A stretch of DNA of 64,000 nt. It comes from DATKDP01 sp035546335 (lineage in GTDB: Bacteria; Acidobacteriota; Thermoanaerobaculia; Gp7-AA8). A program made the position numbers and the translations under genes. Below are positions 33,812-42,731 of the stretch, piece by piece (position 1 is the first letter of the stretch; the number at the start of each line of letters is the position of its first letter). Where the stretch lies: positions 1 through 64,000 of the forward strand of contig DATKDP010000101.1 in NCBI GenBank assembly GCA_035546335.1. Reading direction: 5' to 3'. The notes beneath the pieces were generated by a model that was not told the origin of the DNA, made no database searches, and saw nothing but the letters and a program-made list of their open reading frames with translations.

Positions 33812-34123
33812 CTACGGCTCGTCGCCGAATGAGCGGATCCACCCTTCGGATCGCTCGTCCGCGCGGAGGTCGGATGCGTGAGCGTCCTCGCTCTGATCCC
33901 GGTTTCTTCCTCGACTGTGACCGCCTTCCCGTCCGATCGCCGCCATGTGGGCGCGATCACGGCTCACCGTCATGCCGCCTTTGCGGCCCGCTTCGCGAGC
34001 CTCCTCGGGCGTGAACTGATGCGCGGTTCCTTTCGCGTGGGCGGCTCTGCCACCCTTGCTGGCGATCTCTCGCTGTTTGTCCCGGTCCATCGAAGCAAAG
34101 CCACGACCGCGGGTATTTGCCAT
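33812..34123 (-). CDS. KGG-repeat stress protein (YciG/GsiB-like)
   Basis: 103 residues from ATG 34123, with GGGAGGA upstream. Three copies of the short KGG motif occur: REIASKGGRAAHAKG, AREAGRKGGMTVSR and MAAIGREGGHSRGRN. Such hydrophilic, glycine- and arginine-rich proteins belong to the stress-induced KGG family (YciG, GsiB-like) and accumulate in stationary phase, dehydration or general stress. The C-terminal tail is acidic and then variable. Divergent from the IMPase gene, with about 240 bases between the starts that show no other feature. Confidence 0.85.
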   Translation of the reverse strand: MANTRGRGFASMDRDKQREIASKGGRAAHAKGTAHQFTPEEAREAGRKGGMTVSRDRAHMAAIGREGGHSRGRNRDQSEDAHASDLRADERSEGWIRSFGDEP

Positions 34124-34361
34124 TGGTTCCTCCCTTGGATCACTACCGCCACTGCGCCAACTGCACGACACTGCTGGTTCACTGCCGGAGAGCGCTCGCC
34201 GCGTGCTCCCATGCGTCTGGTGCGGATCGCTCGCACGGTTGGACCGAGCAACATATGTGCCCGACCGAACGCCCCCCTGCAAACCTCGATATTTTTTCTC
34301 CCTTCTCGCGGAGACTCCCTGCACTATGCTTGACGTATCGAGGAACCTCCGGGAGGAACGA

Positions 34362-35168
34362 TTGACGTCCGTGGAAACAGCAGTGGAGGCGGCCAGAGTC
34401 GGAGCGAAGATTCTTCTCTCGTACTGGGAGACGCTCAACAAGCTCGATGCCGACACGAAGGCACGCAATGACTGGGTCTCGAACGCCGATCGGGAAAGCG
34501 AATCGGCGATCATCGAGTTCCTTCAGAACGCCTGTCCCGGCGACAGCTGTCTGGGGGAGGAATCGGGCACCGTGCCGGGCCGAGCCGGTGCCCGGAGACT
34601 CTGGATCATCGATCCCCTCGACGGCACGTCGAACTACCTCCAGCACTTTCCTTTCTGGTCCATCTCCATCGCGCTGCGCGTTGATTCCGAGGTCGTTGCA
34701 GGAGTGATCTACGAGCCGCTGCGCGATCAATGGTTTGCCGCGGAGAAGGGTGCCGGGGCATTTCGCAACGGGGAGCGAATTCACGTCTCGGATCACCAGG
34801 GGATCGAAGGGTCGTTTCTCGCCACCGGCTTCCCGTTTCGTGCACAGAAACACGTCGCGACGTACTGCTCGGTCTTTCAGGAGGTGATCAGCGCGGCAAA
34901 AGGAGTACGGCGCGCCGGCTCGGCCGCTCTCGATCTGGCATATACGGCGGCGGGAATCTTCGACGGCTTCTTCGAGCTTCATCTCGCGCCATGGGACATT
35001 GCCGCGGGCGCCCTTCTGGTGCGCGAAGCGGGTGGCATCGTCACCGACTTTTCGGGTGGCGAACGATTCTGGGATCGAGGCAACATCATCGGCGCTTGCA
35101 GCGGCGTTCACGGCGATCTGCTCGGGATCGTCGCGCGTCACACGAGTGAGACCGAGCTCGATCGATGA
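34362..35168 (+). CDS. Inositol monophosphatase family protein
   Basis: 268 residues from TTG 34362, which has GGGAGG 5 bases upstream; ATG 34326 (12 residues longer) is an alternative. The metal-binding motifs are complete: GEESG (E66-E67 region), IIDPLDGTSNY (D84, D87) and APWDIAAG late in the chain. Substrate could be inositol-1-phosphate, 3'-phosphoadenosine phosphate or fructose-1,6-bisphosphate; sequence alone does not decide. The stop overlaps the next gene's ATG by 4 bases (35165-35168), so it is coupled to a DNA glycosylase. Confidence 0.9.
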   Translation: MTSVETAVEAARVGAKILLSYWETLNKLDADTKARNDWVSNADRESESAIIEFLQNACPGDSCLGEESGTVPGRAGARRLWIIDPLDGTSNYLQHFPFWSISIALRVDSEVVAGVIYEPLRDQWFAAEKGAGAFRNGERIHVSDHQGIEGSFLATGFPFRAQKHVATYCSVFQEVISAAKGVRRAGSAALDLAYTAAGIFDGFFELHLAPWDIAAGALLVREAGGIVTDFSGGERFWDRGNIIGACSGVHGDLLGIVARHTSETELDR

Positions 35169-35779
35169 CTCCTGCTCTGCTTCCGCGTGCGTTCTACATG
35201 GATGAGACCGTCGCAGTCGCACGGAACCTTCTCGGCTGCATTCTGAGGCGTCGCGTCGGACGGACGCTGATGGCGGCCCGCATCGTCGAGACGGAGGCCT
35301 ACCTCGGAGCGAACGACCCGGCGAGTCATGCACGGCGCGGCCTGCGGAGCGAGCGCAACGAATCGATGTATCTGGAGGGAGGGCACGCCTACGTTTACTT
35401 CACCTACGGGATGCATCATTGCCTGAACGTCGTGACCCAGGAGAGCGAGGTGGCCGAAGCCGTGCTCATCCGCGCCGCAGAACCGCTCGCCGGATTGGGG
35501 CGCATGCAGAGAAATCGACCGAATGCCCGACGCGAGCACGAGCTGATGAGCGGCCCGGGAAAGCTGTGCATGGCGATGGAGATCGACCGGCGGCTCGACG
35601 GCGAGCCTCTCGACGGCAGAGATCTTTTCATCACGGCTCGGGAGATCGGCGTGGAGGAAGCCGGCATCGCGGTGACCCCGCGGGTGGGAATCGATGGTGC
35701 GGGCGATGCGGCTCACTGGCCGCTGCGATTCTTCCTCGCCGGAAGCCGGCACGTGTCACCGCATCGAATCCGCGGGTGA
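35165..35779 (+). CDS. 3-methyladenine DNA glycosylase (AAG/MPG family)
   Basis: 204 residues. RIVETEAYLGANDPASHARRG contains the catalytic glutamate region (key residues V-E-T-E-A-Y), and YVYFTYGMHHCLNVVT and LMSGPGKLCMAM complete the AAG signature. It excises alkylated and deaminated purines in base-excision repair. Length is typical. Translation is coupled to the IMPase gene by the ATGA overlap; the reason for the pairing is not evident. Confidence 0.95.
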   Translation: MTPALLPRAFYMDETVAVARNLLGCILRRRVGRTLMAARIVETEAYLGANDPASHARRGLRSERNESMYLEGGHAYVYFTYGMHHCLNVVTQESEVAEAVLIRAAEPLAGLGRMQRNRPNARREHELMSGPGKLCMAMEIDRRLDGEPLDGRDLFITAREIGVEEAGIAVTPRVGIDGAGDAAHWPLRFFLAGSRHVSPHRIRG

Positions 35780-35789
35780 CCGCGCGTCA

Positions 35790-36098
35790 TCATTTGAATA
35801 CCGACATCACGCGCGAGAGAAGACCCTTGTCGTGCCCCTGGATCAGCTGCTCGACCTCGCCGGAATCGAACCATGTGCCTTCGCAGGAAACGCAGCGATC
35901 GAGGCTGATGCCGTGCAGCTCGAATTCGTGCAGGTCCATGCCGCACTTCGGACACTTCATGAAGTGAAGATCCTTGAGCTTCTGACGCTCTTCCAGCGCC
36001 ATCTTTTCGGAGCGTTCCTGTTCCCACGTGCGCTTTCTCTCGAGCTCCATCTTGGTGAAGTATTCGTCTTCTGCCTTGCTCGGCTTCTCGGTGGTCAT
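35790..36098 (-). CDS. Zinc-ribbon protein (TFIIB-type, zf-TFIIB)
   Basis: 102 residues; AGGAGG lies 8 bases before the ATG. A charged helical N-terminal half (KMELERKRTWEQERSEKMAL, likely coiled coil) precedes a zinc ribbon MKCPKCGMDLHEFELHG ... LDRCVSCEGTWFDSGE with the paired CxxC motifs of the zf-TFIIB family, and the characteristic C-x-G-x-W-x-D/S ending. Small proteins of this type are widespread; function unknown, possibly nucleic-acid binding. It ends 11 bases after the convergent glycosylase. Confidence 0.88.
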   Translation of the reverse strand: MTTEKPSKAEDEYFTKMELERKRTWEQERSEKMALEERQKLKDLHFMKCPKCGMDLHEFELHGISLDRCVSCEGTWFDSGEVEQLIQGHDKGLLSRVMSVFK

Positions 36099-36171
36099 CT
36101 TCGCACCTCCTGGAATCGTGGTGGCCGAATTCTATCGCACAGTCAGTCCCCAAGCAGGCAACCGGCGCCTT

Positions 36172-36222
36172 TCCCGAGCCCGAGCCCGGCTTTTGATTCT
36201 CGAATTTCAAATATTTTTGGAT
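36172..36222 (-). repeat. Repeat family E, copy 3
   Basis: CCCGAGCCCGAGCCCGGC then TTTTGATTCTCGAATTTCAA and ATATTTTTGG: complement of the copy at 24871. It lies in the short gap between two minus-strand genes, immediately after the stop of the PfpI-like gene. Confidence 0.8.
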
Positions 36223-36226
36223 CGTC

Positions 36227-36865
36227 TCAGTCCGATTTCGACCGCCGGTTGACCAGATAGCCGATCGCGCCGGCGGCCACCGCTCCAACCAGCAGCTTCG
36301 TTCGACGGCTCATGCCCGCTCGCTTTTCCGCCGGTGGAATCTCGGGAGCATGCCGTGCGAAGGTCTTCACCGTCGCGCGAAGAAACGCGTCCAGTTCGTC
36401 GGACCGCCCCGAGACCCAGTTGTGATCGCTGACCACCGGTTCATCCATCCAGAAGCCGCCGGAGTTGCGGATATCGTCGCGAATCGCCGGGGATGAGGTC
36501 AGTTTTCTTCCGTCCATCAGCCCTGCGGAGCTGAGAACGAGCGCTCCATGTCCGATCACGGCGATCGGCTTGCCGTTCTGCTCGAAGCTCCTGACGAGCT
36601 CGAGTGCCGCCTCGCTTTGGCGCAGGATGTCGGGACTGAGCCGGCCACCCGGAATCAGAATCGCATCATGATCGGTTGGTCTAGTCTCGGCGAGGGTCGA
36701 CTCCACCTCGATCGGCTTTCCCGAACCGAGGCGGCGCGTCGAGCGAACGCGGCCGGGATTCGGCGAGAGGACCGTGACCCGGGCTCCCCGGCTCTCGAGC
36801 GCCTTCCGCGATTCCTTCAGCTCGCTCTCGTCGACGCCGTCCGCGACGAGGATCGCGATTCTCAT
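36227..36865 (-). CDS. DJ-1/PfpI-family protein without the catalytic cysteine, membrane-tailed
   Basis: 212 residues from ATG 36865 (MRIAILVADGVDESEL). The class I GATase-like fold is clear: conserved Glu near residue 13-15, DAILIPGGRLSPD, and the nucleophile elbow position reading AVIGHGALVLSSAG. PfpI/DJ-1 proteins have A-x-C-H-G there; here the cysteine is Gly105, so cysteine-based protease, glyoxalase or deglycase activity is not expected. Residues about 190-206 (KLLVGAVAAGAIGYLV) form a hydrophobic C-terminal anchor followed by basic residues. Perhaps a structural or binding member of the family at the membrane. Confidence 0.85.
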   Translation of the reverse strand: MRIAILVADGVDESELKESRKALESRGARVTVLSPNPGRVRSTRRLGSGKPIEVESTLAETRPTDHDAILIPGGRLSPDILRQSEAALELVRSFEQNGKPIAVIGHGALVLSSAGLMDGRKLTSSPAIRDDIRNSGGFWMDEPVVSDHNWVSGRSDELDAFLRATVKTFARHAPEIPPAEKRAGMSRRTKLLVGAVAAGAIGYLVNRRSKSD

Positions 36866-37048
36866 TCCATGCAGCTTATTCGTTCTCGTAAGCACTTCGG
36901 TCCTCCACTCGGCGTCAATGCAGTGCAAAGTGTGTGCGAGTGCGCGGCGCCGGGAGGCTTTTCATCACCGCAGAGAGCCCTTTCGACACGACTCGGGGCT
37001 CCAGAGCCGCCTGGCGGCGTAGAATAGTCCTTCCTCCTGGAGGGTTTC

Positions 37049-38575
37049 ATGGACATTCGACCTCTAATCGCGGTGCTCGGCGCCCTGCTTCTGGCGATGC
37101 CGGCCGGTGCCGGTGAGACGAGCGATCTCATCCAGCGTGTGCGCGCGTGGCGGGCGGGCCAGGAGAAGGCGATTCTCGAGGAGCTGGTGAGCTTTCTCGC
37201 GATTCCGAATCATGCGGCGGATGGGCCGAACATCGAGCGCAATGCCGCCGCGATCTCCGCGATGCTGGCAAAGCGCGGCATCGAGCCGCGCCTGCTTCGT
37301 CACGGCGAGGCGCCCCCCGCCGTCGTCGGCGAGCTCCGCGCGCCGGCTGCCGCGCAGACGATCACTTTTTATGCGCATTACGACGGGCAACCGGTCGATC
37401 CCGCATCGTGGAGCAGCGATCCGTTCAAACCGGTGGTGCGAGCCAGATCGTCCGATGGGACGGAGACGACGATCACCTGGCGCGAGGCAAAGAAGATCGA
37501 TCCCGAATGGCGCATCCAGGCGCGCTCGGCGAGCGACGACAAGGCGCCGATCGTCGCCATGCTCGTCGCGCTCGACGCGCTTCGATCACTCGGCATCCGG
37601 CCGCAGGTGAATATTCGCTTTTTTTTCGAAGGAGAAGAGGAAGCCGGCTCGCCGAATCTAGAACGAATCCTGCAGACGCACGAAGACGAGCTGCGCACGG
37701 ACGCATGGATTCTCTCCGACGGGCCGGTTCATCAGACGCGGCGACGGCAGGTCGTGTTCGGTGTGCGCGGGGTGCAGGGGATGAGCATCACGACCTACGG
37801 CGCCAACCGCGGCCTGCACAGCGGTCATTACGGCAACTGGGCTCCCAATCCGATCAGCCTGCTGACGCATCTGATCGCCAGCATGCGCGACATCGAGGGA
37901 AACATCCTCATCGACGGCTTCTACGACGACGTCCGCCTTCCGACGAGCGGGGAGCTCGATGCAGTGCGGGCGAGCCCGCAAATCGACGAGGCGCTCAAGC
38001 GCGAGCTCGGACTCGCTCGAAGCGAAGGGAACGGGGCCCGGCTCGACGAGCGGATTCTGCTCCCCGCGCTCAATCTCCGCGGCATCGCTTCGGGAAGCGT
38101 CGGAGAGCGGGCGGCGAACGTCATCAATCCGACGGCGACCGCATCGATCGACTTTCGCCTCGTGCCCGATCAGACTCCGGCAGCGTTGAAGGAGCGTGTC
38201 GAAGCGCACATTCGCGACAAGGGATTCTTCGTGACGGCCGAGACGCCCGATCACGCGATGCGCCGCGCCCACCCGAAGATCGCCCGGGTCACCTGGGACT
38301 CGGGATACGCTCCCGCGCGGACGCCGATGGATCTGCCGCTGTCGCGATCCGTCATCTCCATCGTGAGATCGATCTCGCCGGAAGGGATCGTCATCACCCC
38401 ATCGCTCGGCGGAAGCATCCCGATGTATCTTTTTCGGCGGAACGACACGCCGGTGGTCGCGGTGCCGATGGTCAACCACGACAACAACCAGCATGCCGCC
38501 GACGAGAACCTCAGGATTCAGAATCTCTGGGAGGGAATCGAGACCTTCGCTGCTCTCTTCGCCGAGCTGCGCTGA
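37049..38575 (+). CDS. M20 family dipeptidase/carboxypeptidase, exported
   Basis: 508 residues from ATG 37049 (TGGAGG 9 bases upstream). Signal peptide 1-22 (ends AGAGE). Metallopeptidase motifs: TFYAHYDGQPVD (metal His and following Asp), SASDDKAP, FEGEEEAGSPN (general-base Glu pair), ILSDGPVH and the final NQHAADEN with the last metal His. A dimerisation lid is present in the middle. Closest layout is the M20C/PepV-like dipeptidase group of Acidobacteriota and Bacteroidota. Probably periplasmic peptide degradation. Confidence 0.93.
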   Translation: MDIRPLIAVLGALLLAMPAGAGETSDLIQRVRAWRAGQEKAILEELVSFLAIPNHAADGPNIERNAAAISAMLAKRGIEPRLLRHGEAPPAVVGELRAPAAAQTITFYAHYDGQPVDPASWSSDPFKPVVRARSSDGTETTITWREAKKIDPEWRIQARSASDDKAPIVAMLVALDALRSLGIRPQVNIRFFFEGEEEAGSPNLERILQTHEDELRTDAWILSDGPVHQTRRRQVVFGVRGVQGMSITTYGANRGLHSGHYGNWAPNPISLLTHLIASMRDIEGNILIDGFYDDVRLPTSGELDAVRASPQIDEALKRELGLARSEGNGARLDERILLPALNLRGIASGSVGERAANVINPTATASIDFRLVPDQTPAALKERVEAHIRDKGFFVTAETPDHAMRRAHPKIARVTWDSGYAPARTPMDLPLSRSVISIVRSISPEGIVITPSLGGSIPMYLFRRNDTPVVAVPMVNHDNNQHAADENLRIQNLWEGIETFAALFAELR

Positions 38576-38584
38576 GCCGGCGCA

Positions 38585-39148
38585 TCAGTCCCATTCGCAG
38601 ACGTATTCGCAGATCTCGTCGCCGCGCGCCCGGCATTTCGTTTCGCTGATCCGGACGTTGCGACCGCCGCACATGGCGATCGCTTTCCGGTGCCAGCCGA
38701 TCACGGTCAGGCAGTCCTCCTTCGAGTAGGTCGCGCTCTCGAAGGTGCGCAGAATGGCCTTCTTTTCGCCCGCCTTCTCGTACGTCCTGTGACCGGTATC
38801 GTAATAGAGCCGGTAGATCGTCGTCGCATGCTTGAGCAGGCCGTGAGGATTGCTCTCGGCGACGAACACGCGGTGGACGGATCCGAGATTCTGAAGGGCC
38901 GACTTCTCGCCCATTCGGAGGAACAGCGCTTCGCCTTCGCCGAACTGCGAGGCGATCGCCGCGTCGAGCCGCTCGTGCAGATCGAAGGGATACCATCGGC
39001 TGGACAACAGCTTCGAGAGCGCCTCGCGATCCTCGGGCCCGAGCGCTTCGAGGATCCTTTCGCGCCCCGCCGCTCCCTTTTCCTCCTTCACCAGCTCGAG
39101 TCTCGACTGAAGAACGCTTCCCTTCACGCTGCCTTTCGACTCCGGCAT
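38585..39148 (-). CDS. DUF2378/TIGR02265-like protein with V4R-type cysteine motif
   Basis: 187 residues from ATG 39148, with GGGAGG about 7 bases upstream. The fold shows helical N-terminus, the FDLHERLDAAIASQFG block, HGLLKHATTIYRLYYDTG and a C-terminal KCRARGDEICEYVCEW, i.e. the C-x3-G-x-x-x-C-x-Y-x-C-x-W end shared by 4-vinyl-reductase (V4R)/haem-NO-like small-molecule domains and by the myxobacterial TIGR02265 family. Likely a small-molecule or metal-binding sensor. It ends 9 bases after the convergent M20 peptidase. Confidence 0.7.
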   Translation of the reverse strand: MPESKGSVKGSVLQSRLELVKEEKGAAGRERILEALGPEDREALSKLLSSRWYPFDLHERLDAAIASQFGEGEALFLRMGEKSALQNLGSVHRVFVAESNPHGLLKHATTIYRLYYDTGHRTYEKAGEKKAILRTFESATYSKEDCLTVIGWHRKAIAMCGGRNVRISETKCRARGDEICEYVCEWD

Positions 39149-39270
39149 GACGCGGCCTCCCACTGGTTCGTTGAGGTTTGAGAGTATAGCCCCATCCGCC
39201 TTGAATCAGCCCAGACGGCCGCCCTCTCGGCGACTGGGCAACAAGGTGTCCCTCCTCCCTGTATGGTTCG

Positions 39271-39342
39271 TGTCTGCTATCTGCTATCTGCCATCTGCCA
39301 TCTGCCATCCTGCCATCCTGCCATCTGCCATCCTGCTATCCC
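39271..39342 (-). repeat. Heptamer array D4 (complement of RGCAGAT)
   Basis: About ten imperfect units of TCTGCYA/CCATCTGCCATC, in 7-bp steps with occasional one-base insertions (CCATCCTG). Main feature of the 39149-39438 gap between two divergent genes; the promoter of the small gene starts 34 bases after it. Confidence 0.8.
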
Positions 39343-39375
39343 TTTCCTTCCGCACACCCGTTTCTCTCTTCGACC

Positions 39376-39404
39376 TTGACACGCCTGCCGTCCGGCTGAA
39401 GAAT
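39376..39404 (+). promoter_or_regulatory. Predicted promoter of the 88-residue gene
   Basis: TTGACA (39376-39381), 17 bases, AAGAAT (39399-39404): a perfect -35 with optimal spacing, 34 bases before the ATG. Supports 39439-39705 being a real gene. Confidence 0.6.
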
Positions 39405-39438
39405 CGTCCAGCGTTCGAAATCCCTGAAGGAGTCCCCG

Positions 39439-39705
39439 ATGCAGACCGAGTCAGCGCCTGCTGTGCCGACACCGTTGCTTTCCGCCGAAGCAATCGATGA
39501 TCGGTTCGATCGACTGCAGAAGAAGCTCGTAGGACAGTGGCGGCGTATCGGTCCGATGAATCAGGTGGAGCAGACAATCGTCGTCGTTTCCTCGATTTCT
39601 CTCGAGCTCAATGTCAGCGGCTCGCTGATGCAGGCGTACGCACTGGAAGGACTCGAAGAGGAGGCGCGCACAGCGCTCGCCGGCCGCGAGCTCGATGTCG
39701 AGTGA
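39439..39705 (+). CDS. Hypothetical protein, 88 residues
   Basis: Begins at ATG 39439 with AAGGAG 8 bases upstream and a good promoter. The sequence is amphipathic and helical (DDRFDRLQKKLVGQWRRIG, EQTIVVVSSISLELNVSGSL, AYALEGLEEEARTAL) without cysteine or metal motifs. No family recognised. Its TGA overlaps a GTG (39702) that may start the next gene, so the pair could be coupled. Possibly a small regulator or partner of the downstream membrane enzyme. Confidence 0.65.
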   Translation: MQTESAPAVPTPLLSAEAIDDRFDRLQKKLVGQWRRIGPMNQVEQTIVVVSSISLELNVSGSLMQAYALEGLEEEARTALAGRELDVE

Positions 39706-39719
39706 TCGGGCTCGTTTCC

Positions 39720-41540
39720 ATGCAGCCCTCATCAGAGCCGGCACGGGCGACGAGAAGAATCGCATCCCTCCACCCGCTGGAGCTCGCGGCGCTGCTGCTG
39801 GTCATCGCGATCTACCTCGTCATCCGTCTTCCTCTCTTTTCTTCCACCGCCCTCGTCCGCGGTTGGAACAGCGACGCCGCGATCTACCTGCTGATGGGAA
39901 AGCGGATGGCGATGGGCGAGGACTTCCCGGTGTACTACTGGGGACAGAGCTACATGGGGCCGCTCACGTCGATCTCGATGGCGGTGACGGGAATCGTGCT
40001 GCGCGCGGCGCGACTCGACGACTTCGGGCCGCTGACCGCACGTTTGTCCGGCACACTGTTCGTCCTGGCGGGCCTTCTCTTCCACTGGGTCGCAATCCGA
40101 AGGATCTTCGGACCGCTCGTCGCACTCGTCGCTTTCCTCTGGCTCTCGGTCGGGCCGCGCAATCTCTTCCATACATCCGTGGTGCCGCTCGGATCCGAAA
40201 TGGTCGTGGTCGTCAGTGGAGTCCTCCTTTACCTAGCGGCGAGATTCTTCGGACCTGACGGCAAAGAGCTGCGATCCGGATGGGAGCAGTTCGTCTTCGG
40301 GCTCGTTGCCGGATTCGGGTGGTGGATGAATCAGGGAACGATCTTCGTGACCGCTGCCGTCGTCTGGGCTCTGATTGCACGCAGCGAGTGGTACCGCCGG
40401 TTTCGCACAGCGATCCGACCGGCGGATCGACTGCTCGTTCGCTGGGATCGCCTCGGGTGGAGGCCTGTCGACCCTCCTCTCCGCTGGTTGCTGGTCAGCG
40501 TGCAGATGGTCCTCACCGCACTCCTCGTCCATGCCCTGGCGAGGCTCGTCCACCTCGGCCCTCCGCGTTACTACGTCGCCTATCCGCTGCTCGAGCCATT
40601 GGGCGGACTCATTCTGTTCGCCCTGCTCTGCGAGGTCGTCTTTCGCAAGAGGTCATGTCGGAGAGTATTTCCCGTGGAAGACATCGTTCATGCGTTTCGG
40701 GAGTGGACGCCGCTGCTTCTCGGTGCCGCGCTCGGGGCGCTGCCGGTGGTTCTCGGCGGGCCGCTCGGCTGGTATCCGAAGCAGTATGGGCTCAGCACGC
40801 CTCTGCGTCCTCTCCAGGACGTTGCACCGCAACTGGGCAACATCATCGCCCGCGAGCTCTGGCGTTTTCTCGGAATCGCGCCCACGGTTGCCGGTTGGAT
40901 CTTCGCGGCCGCAGCCGTCGCAGGCTTGTCGTGGAGACTCTGGAGGGCCCGAGCCGATGTGAAGCGCATTCTGACCGCGGCTCCGGGAGTCCTTGGAATC
41001 CGCGAGATCGGAGGGGTGACGGTCCTCGCTGCGTCGATCTTTTTTCTTTTCTCGTCACGAGCCCACGAAGGCTCGGTCCGATACGTCGTCGCGGCGCTGC
41101 CGATCGTCTACGCGTTCCTCGCCGATACCCTTGTGGGTATGGCGGCGTCCGCACGGCCGTATCTCCGCGGCATCGCGATTCTCTGCATCGTGATGGCCGT
41201 TGTCTCTCTGGCGACGGTGTCGATGGCGACTGCCAGGGAGATCGAGTCCGAGCCGGATCCCATGCCGCTGATCGATCGGATCATCAGCTCGGGATATTCG
41301 ATCTGTCATGCCGAATACTGGACGGCTTACAAGCTGCAGTTTCTGAGTCGGGAACGAATCCGGTTCATTCCCTATCGCAGCTTCGATCGCAATCGGACGG
41401 AATCGGCATCGCTCACTGCAGAGCCGGGGCCGAAGTGCCTGGTCGACCGGCACGGTCAGCTTCGCGAGTATCGCTTTTCGGATGCCGAGCGGCCGATCAG
41501 CGATCAGGCTCGCAAGCGACGGCATCGGAAGGAAGATTAG
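39720..41540 (+). CDS. Polytopic membrane protein, GT39/ArnT-like glycosyltransferase
   Basis: 606 residues from ATG 39720; GTG 39702, overlapping the previous stop, is an alternative 6 codons earlier. A first membrane helix (LELAALLLVIAIYLVIR) is followed by RGWNSDAAIYLLMGKRMAMG with an Asp in the loop where GT39/GT-C enzymes carry their catalytic acidic residue, then about ten more helices and a soluble C-terminus (GYSICHAEYWTAYKLQFLS). The arrangement fits GT-C lipid-linked sugar transferases (PMT_2-like). Acceptor and sugar unknown; no polysaccharide genes flank it directly. Confidence 0.72.
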   Translation: MQPSSEPARATRRIASLHPLELAALLLVIAIYLVIRLPLFSSTALVRGWNSDAAIYLLMGKRMAMGEDFPVYYWGQSYMGPLTSISMAVTGIVLRAARLDDFGPLTARLSGTLFVLAGLLFHWVAIRRIFGPLVALVAFLWLSVGPRNLFHTSVVPLGSEMVVVVSGVLLYLAARFFGPDGKELRSGWEQFVFGLVAGFGWWMNQGTIFVTAAVVWALIARSEWYRRFRTAIRPADRLLVRWDRLGWRPVDPPLRWLLVSVQMVLTALLVHALARLVHLGPPRYYVAYPLLEPLGGLILFALLCEVVFRKRSCRRVFPVEDIVHAFREWTPLLLGAALGALPVVLGGPLGWYPKQYGLSTPLRPLQDVAPQLGNIIARELWRFLGIAPTVAGWIFAAAAVAGLSWRLWRARADVKRILTAAPGVLGIREIGGVTVLAASIFFLFSSRAHEGSVRYVVAALPIVYAFLADTLVGMAASARPYLRGIAILCIVMAVVSLATVSMATAREIESEPDPMPLIDRIISSGYSICHAEYWTAYKLQFLSRERIRFIPYRSFDRNRTESASLTAEPGPKCLVDRHGQLREYRFSDAERPISDQARKRRHRKED

Positions 41541-41590
41541 GTTCTTGAAACCGAAGTCTGAGGATTCGTCTCTCAGAGTTTGATCATAGA

Positions 41591-41615
41591 AGCCGGGCTC
41601 GGGCTCGGGCGAGGA
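41591..41615 (+). repeat. Repeat family E, hexamer-only copy 4
   Basis: GAAGCCGGGCTCGGGCTCGG then GCGAG: the hexamer part of family E without the AT-rich block, in the 108-base gap before the dNTPase gene. Confidence 0.7.
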
Positions 41616-41648
41616 AGACGTGTGAGAAATGCGGGCTAGAATGTCGCG

Positions 41649-42680
41649 ATGAACATCCGCCAGATGCTCGAGTCGATCGAACAGCAGACCCTCGCTCCGC
41701 GAGCGGCGAAGAGCGCCGAGACGCGCGGGCGGGACCGGGAGGAGCCGGAGGACGACCTTCGTCCGTCGTATCAGCGCGATCGAGATCGGATCATTCATTC
41801 GAAGGCGTTTCGCAGACTGAAACACAAGACGCAGGTGTTTCTGGCTCCGGAGGGCGATCACTATCGGACGCGCCTCACGCATGTGCTCGAAGTCACGCAG
41901 ATCGCTCGAACGATCGCCAAGTCACTCCGGCTCAATGAGGTGCTCACCGAGGCGATCGGCCTGGGGCACGACCTGGGACACTCTCCGTTCGGACATGCAG
42001 GCGAGGCGGCGCTCGACAAGCTGATCCGAGGAGGCTTCGATCATTACCGTCAATCGGTCCGGGTCGTCGAGCTGCTGGAGAACGATGGGCGTGGATTGAA
42101 TCTGACGATCGAGGTGCGCGATGGGATCCTGAAGCACTCGAAGGGGGAGAAGGGCGAGTTGCTGCGAAAGCGCCCGAGGTCGCGGGCGCTGACTCTGGAA
42201 GGCGATGTGGTCCGGATCTCGGACATCATCGCCTACGTCAATCACGACATCGATGACGGCATCCGAGCGGGACTCCTCGATGAAGAGGACATTCCGCGCG
42301 AGGTGCGCACGACGCTGGGGGCGAGAGGTCGCGACCGTATCGATCGCATGGTGCGGGACGTGATCGAGCAGACGCTCGCCTGCGACTACGAAGCGATCCG
42401 GATGACTCAGGAGGTGCTCGGTGCCCTCGAGGAGCTGCGAACGTTCATGTTCCGGAACCTCTACCTGATTCCGCAGATTCGAGCGGAGTTCGAGAAGGCG
42501 CAGCGGATCCTGACCGAGCTGTTCGAATATGTGGTGGGGCACCCGGACGAGTTTTTCGCAGAAGGTGGCGAAGAGCCGAAGGACCGCCTGGCGGTCGATC
42601 TGATCGCAGGAATGACCGATCGCTACGCGCTCAACCTCTATGAGAAGCTGTTTCTGCCGCGCCGCTGGAATGTCGTCTGA
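41649..42680 (+). CDS. Deoxyguanosinetriphosphate triphosphohydrolase-like HD protein
   Basis: 343 residues. HD-domain motifs: RTRLTHVLEVTQIARTIAKS (first His), AIGLGHDLGHSPFGHAGE (HD pair) and DIIAYVNHDIDD (final Asp). The lead-in RSYQRDRDRIIHSKAFRRL-type block (here PSYQRDRDRIIHSKAFRRLK) is typical of the dGTPase-like type 2 family. It hydrolyses dNTPs to nucleosides and triphosphate, tuning pools. Length is on the short side, as in type 2/3 subgroups. Converges on the HU gene. Confidence 0.93.
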   Translation: MNIRQMLESIEQQTLAPRAAKSAETRGRDREEPEDDLRPSYQRDRDRIIHSKAFRRLKHKTQVFLAPEGDHYRTRLTHVLEVTQIARTIAKSLRLNEVLTEAIGLGHDLGHSPFGHAGEAALDKLIRGGFDHYRQSVRVVELLENDGRGLNLTIEVRDGILKHSKGEKGELLRKRPRSRALTLEGDVVRISDIIAYVNHDIDDGIRAGLLDEEDIPREVRTTLGARGRDRIDRMVRDVIEQTLACDYEAIRMTQEVLGALEELRTFMFRNLYLIPQIRAEFEKAQRILTELFEYVVGHPDEFFAEGGEEPKDRLAVDLIAGMTDRYALNLYEKLFLPRRWNVV

Positions 42681-42731
42681 GTGGCGGGCACGAAGAAAAC
42701 GCTCCGAGGGCTCCAGCGGGAAGCCGGCTGA

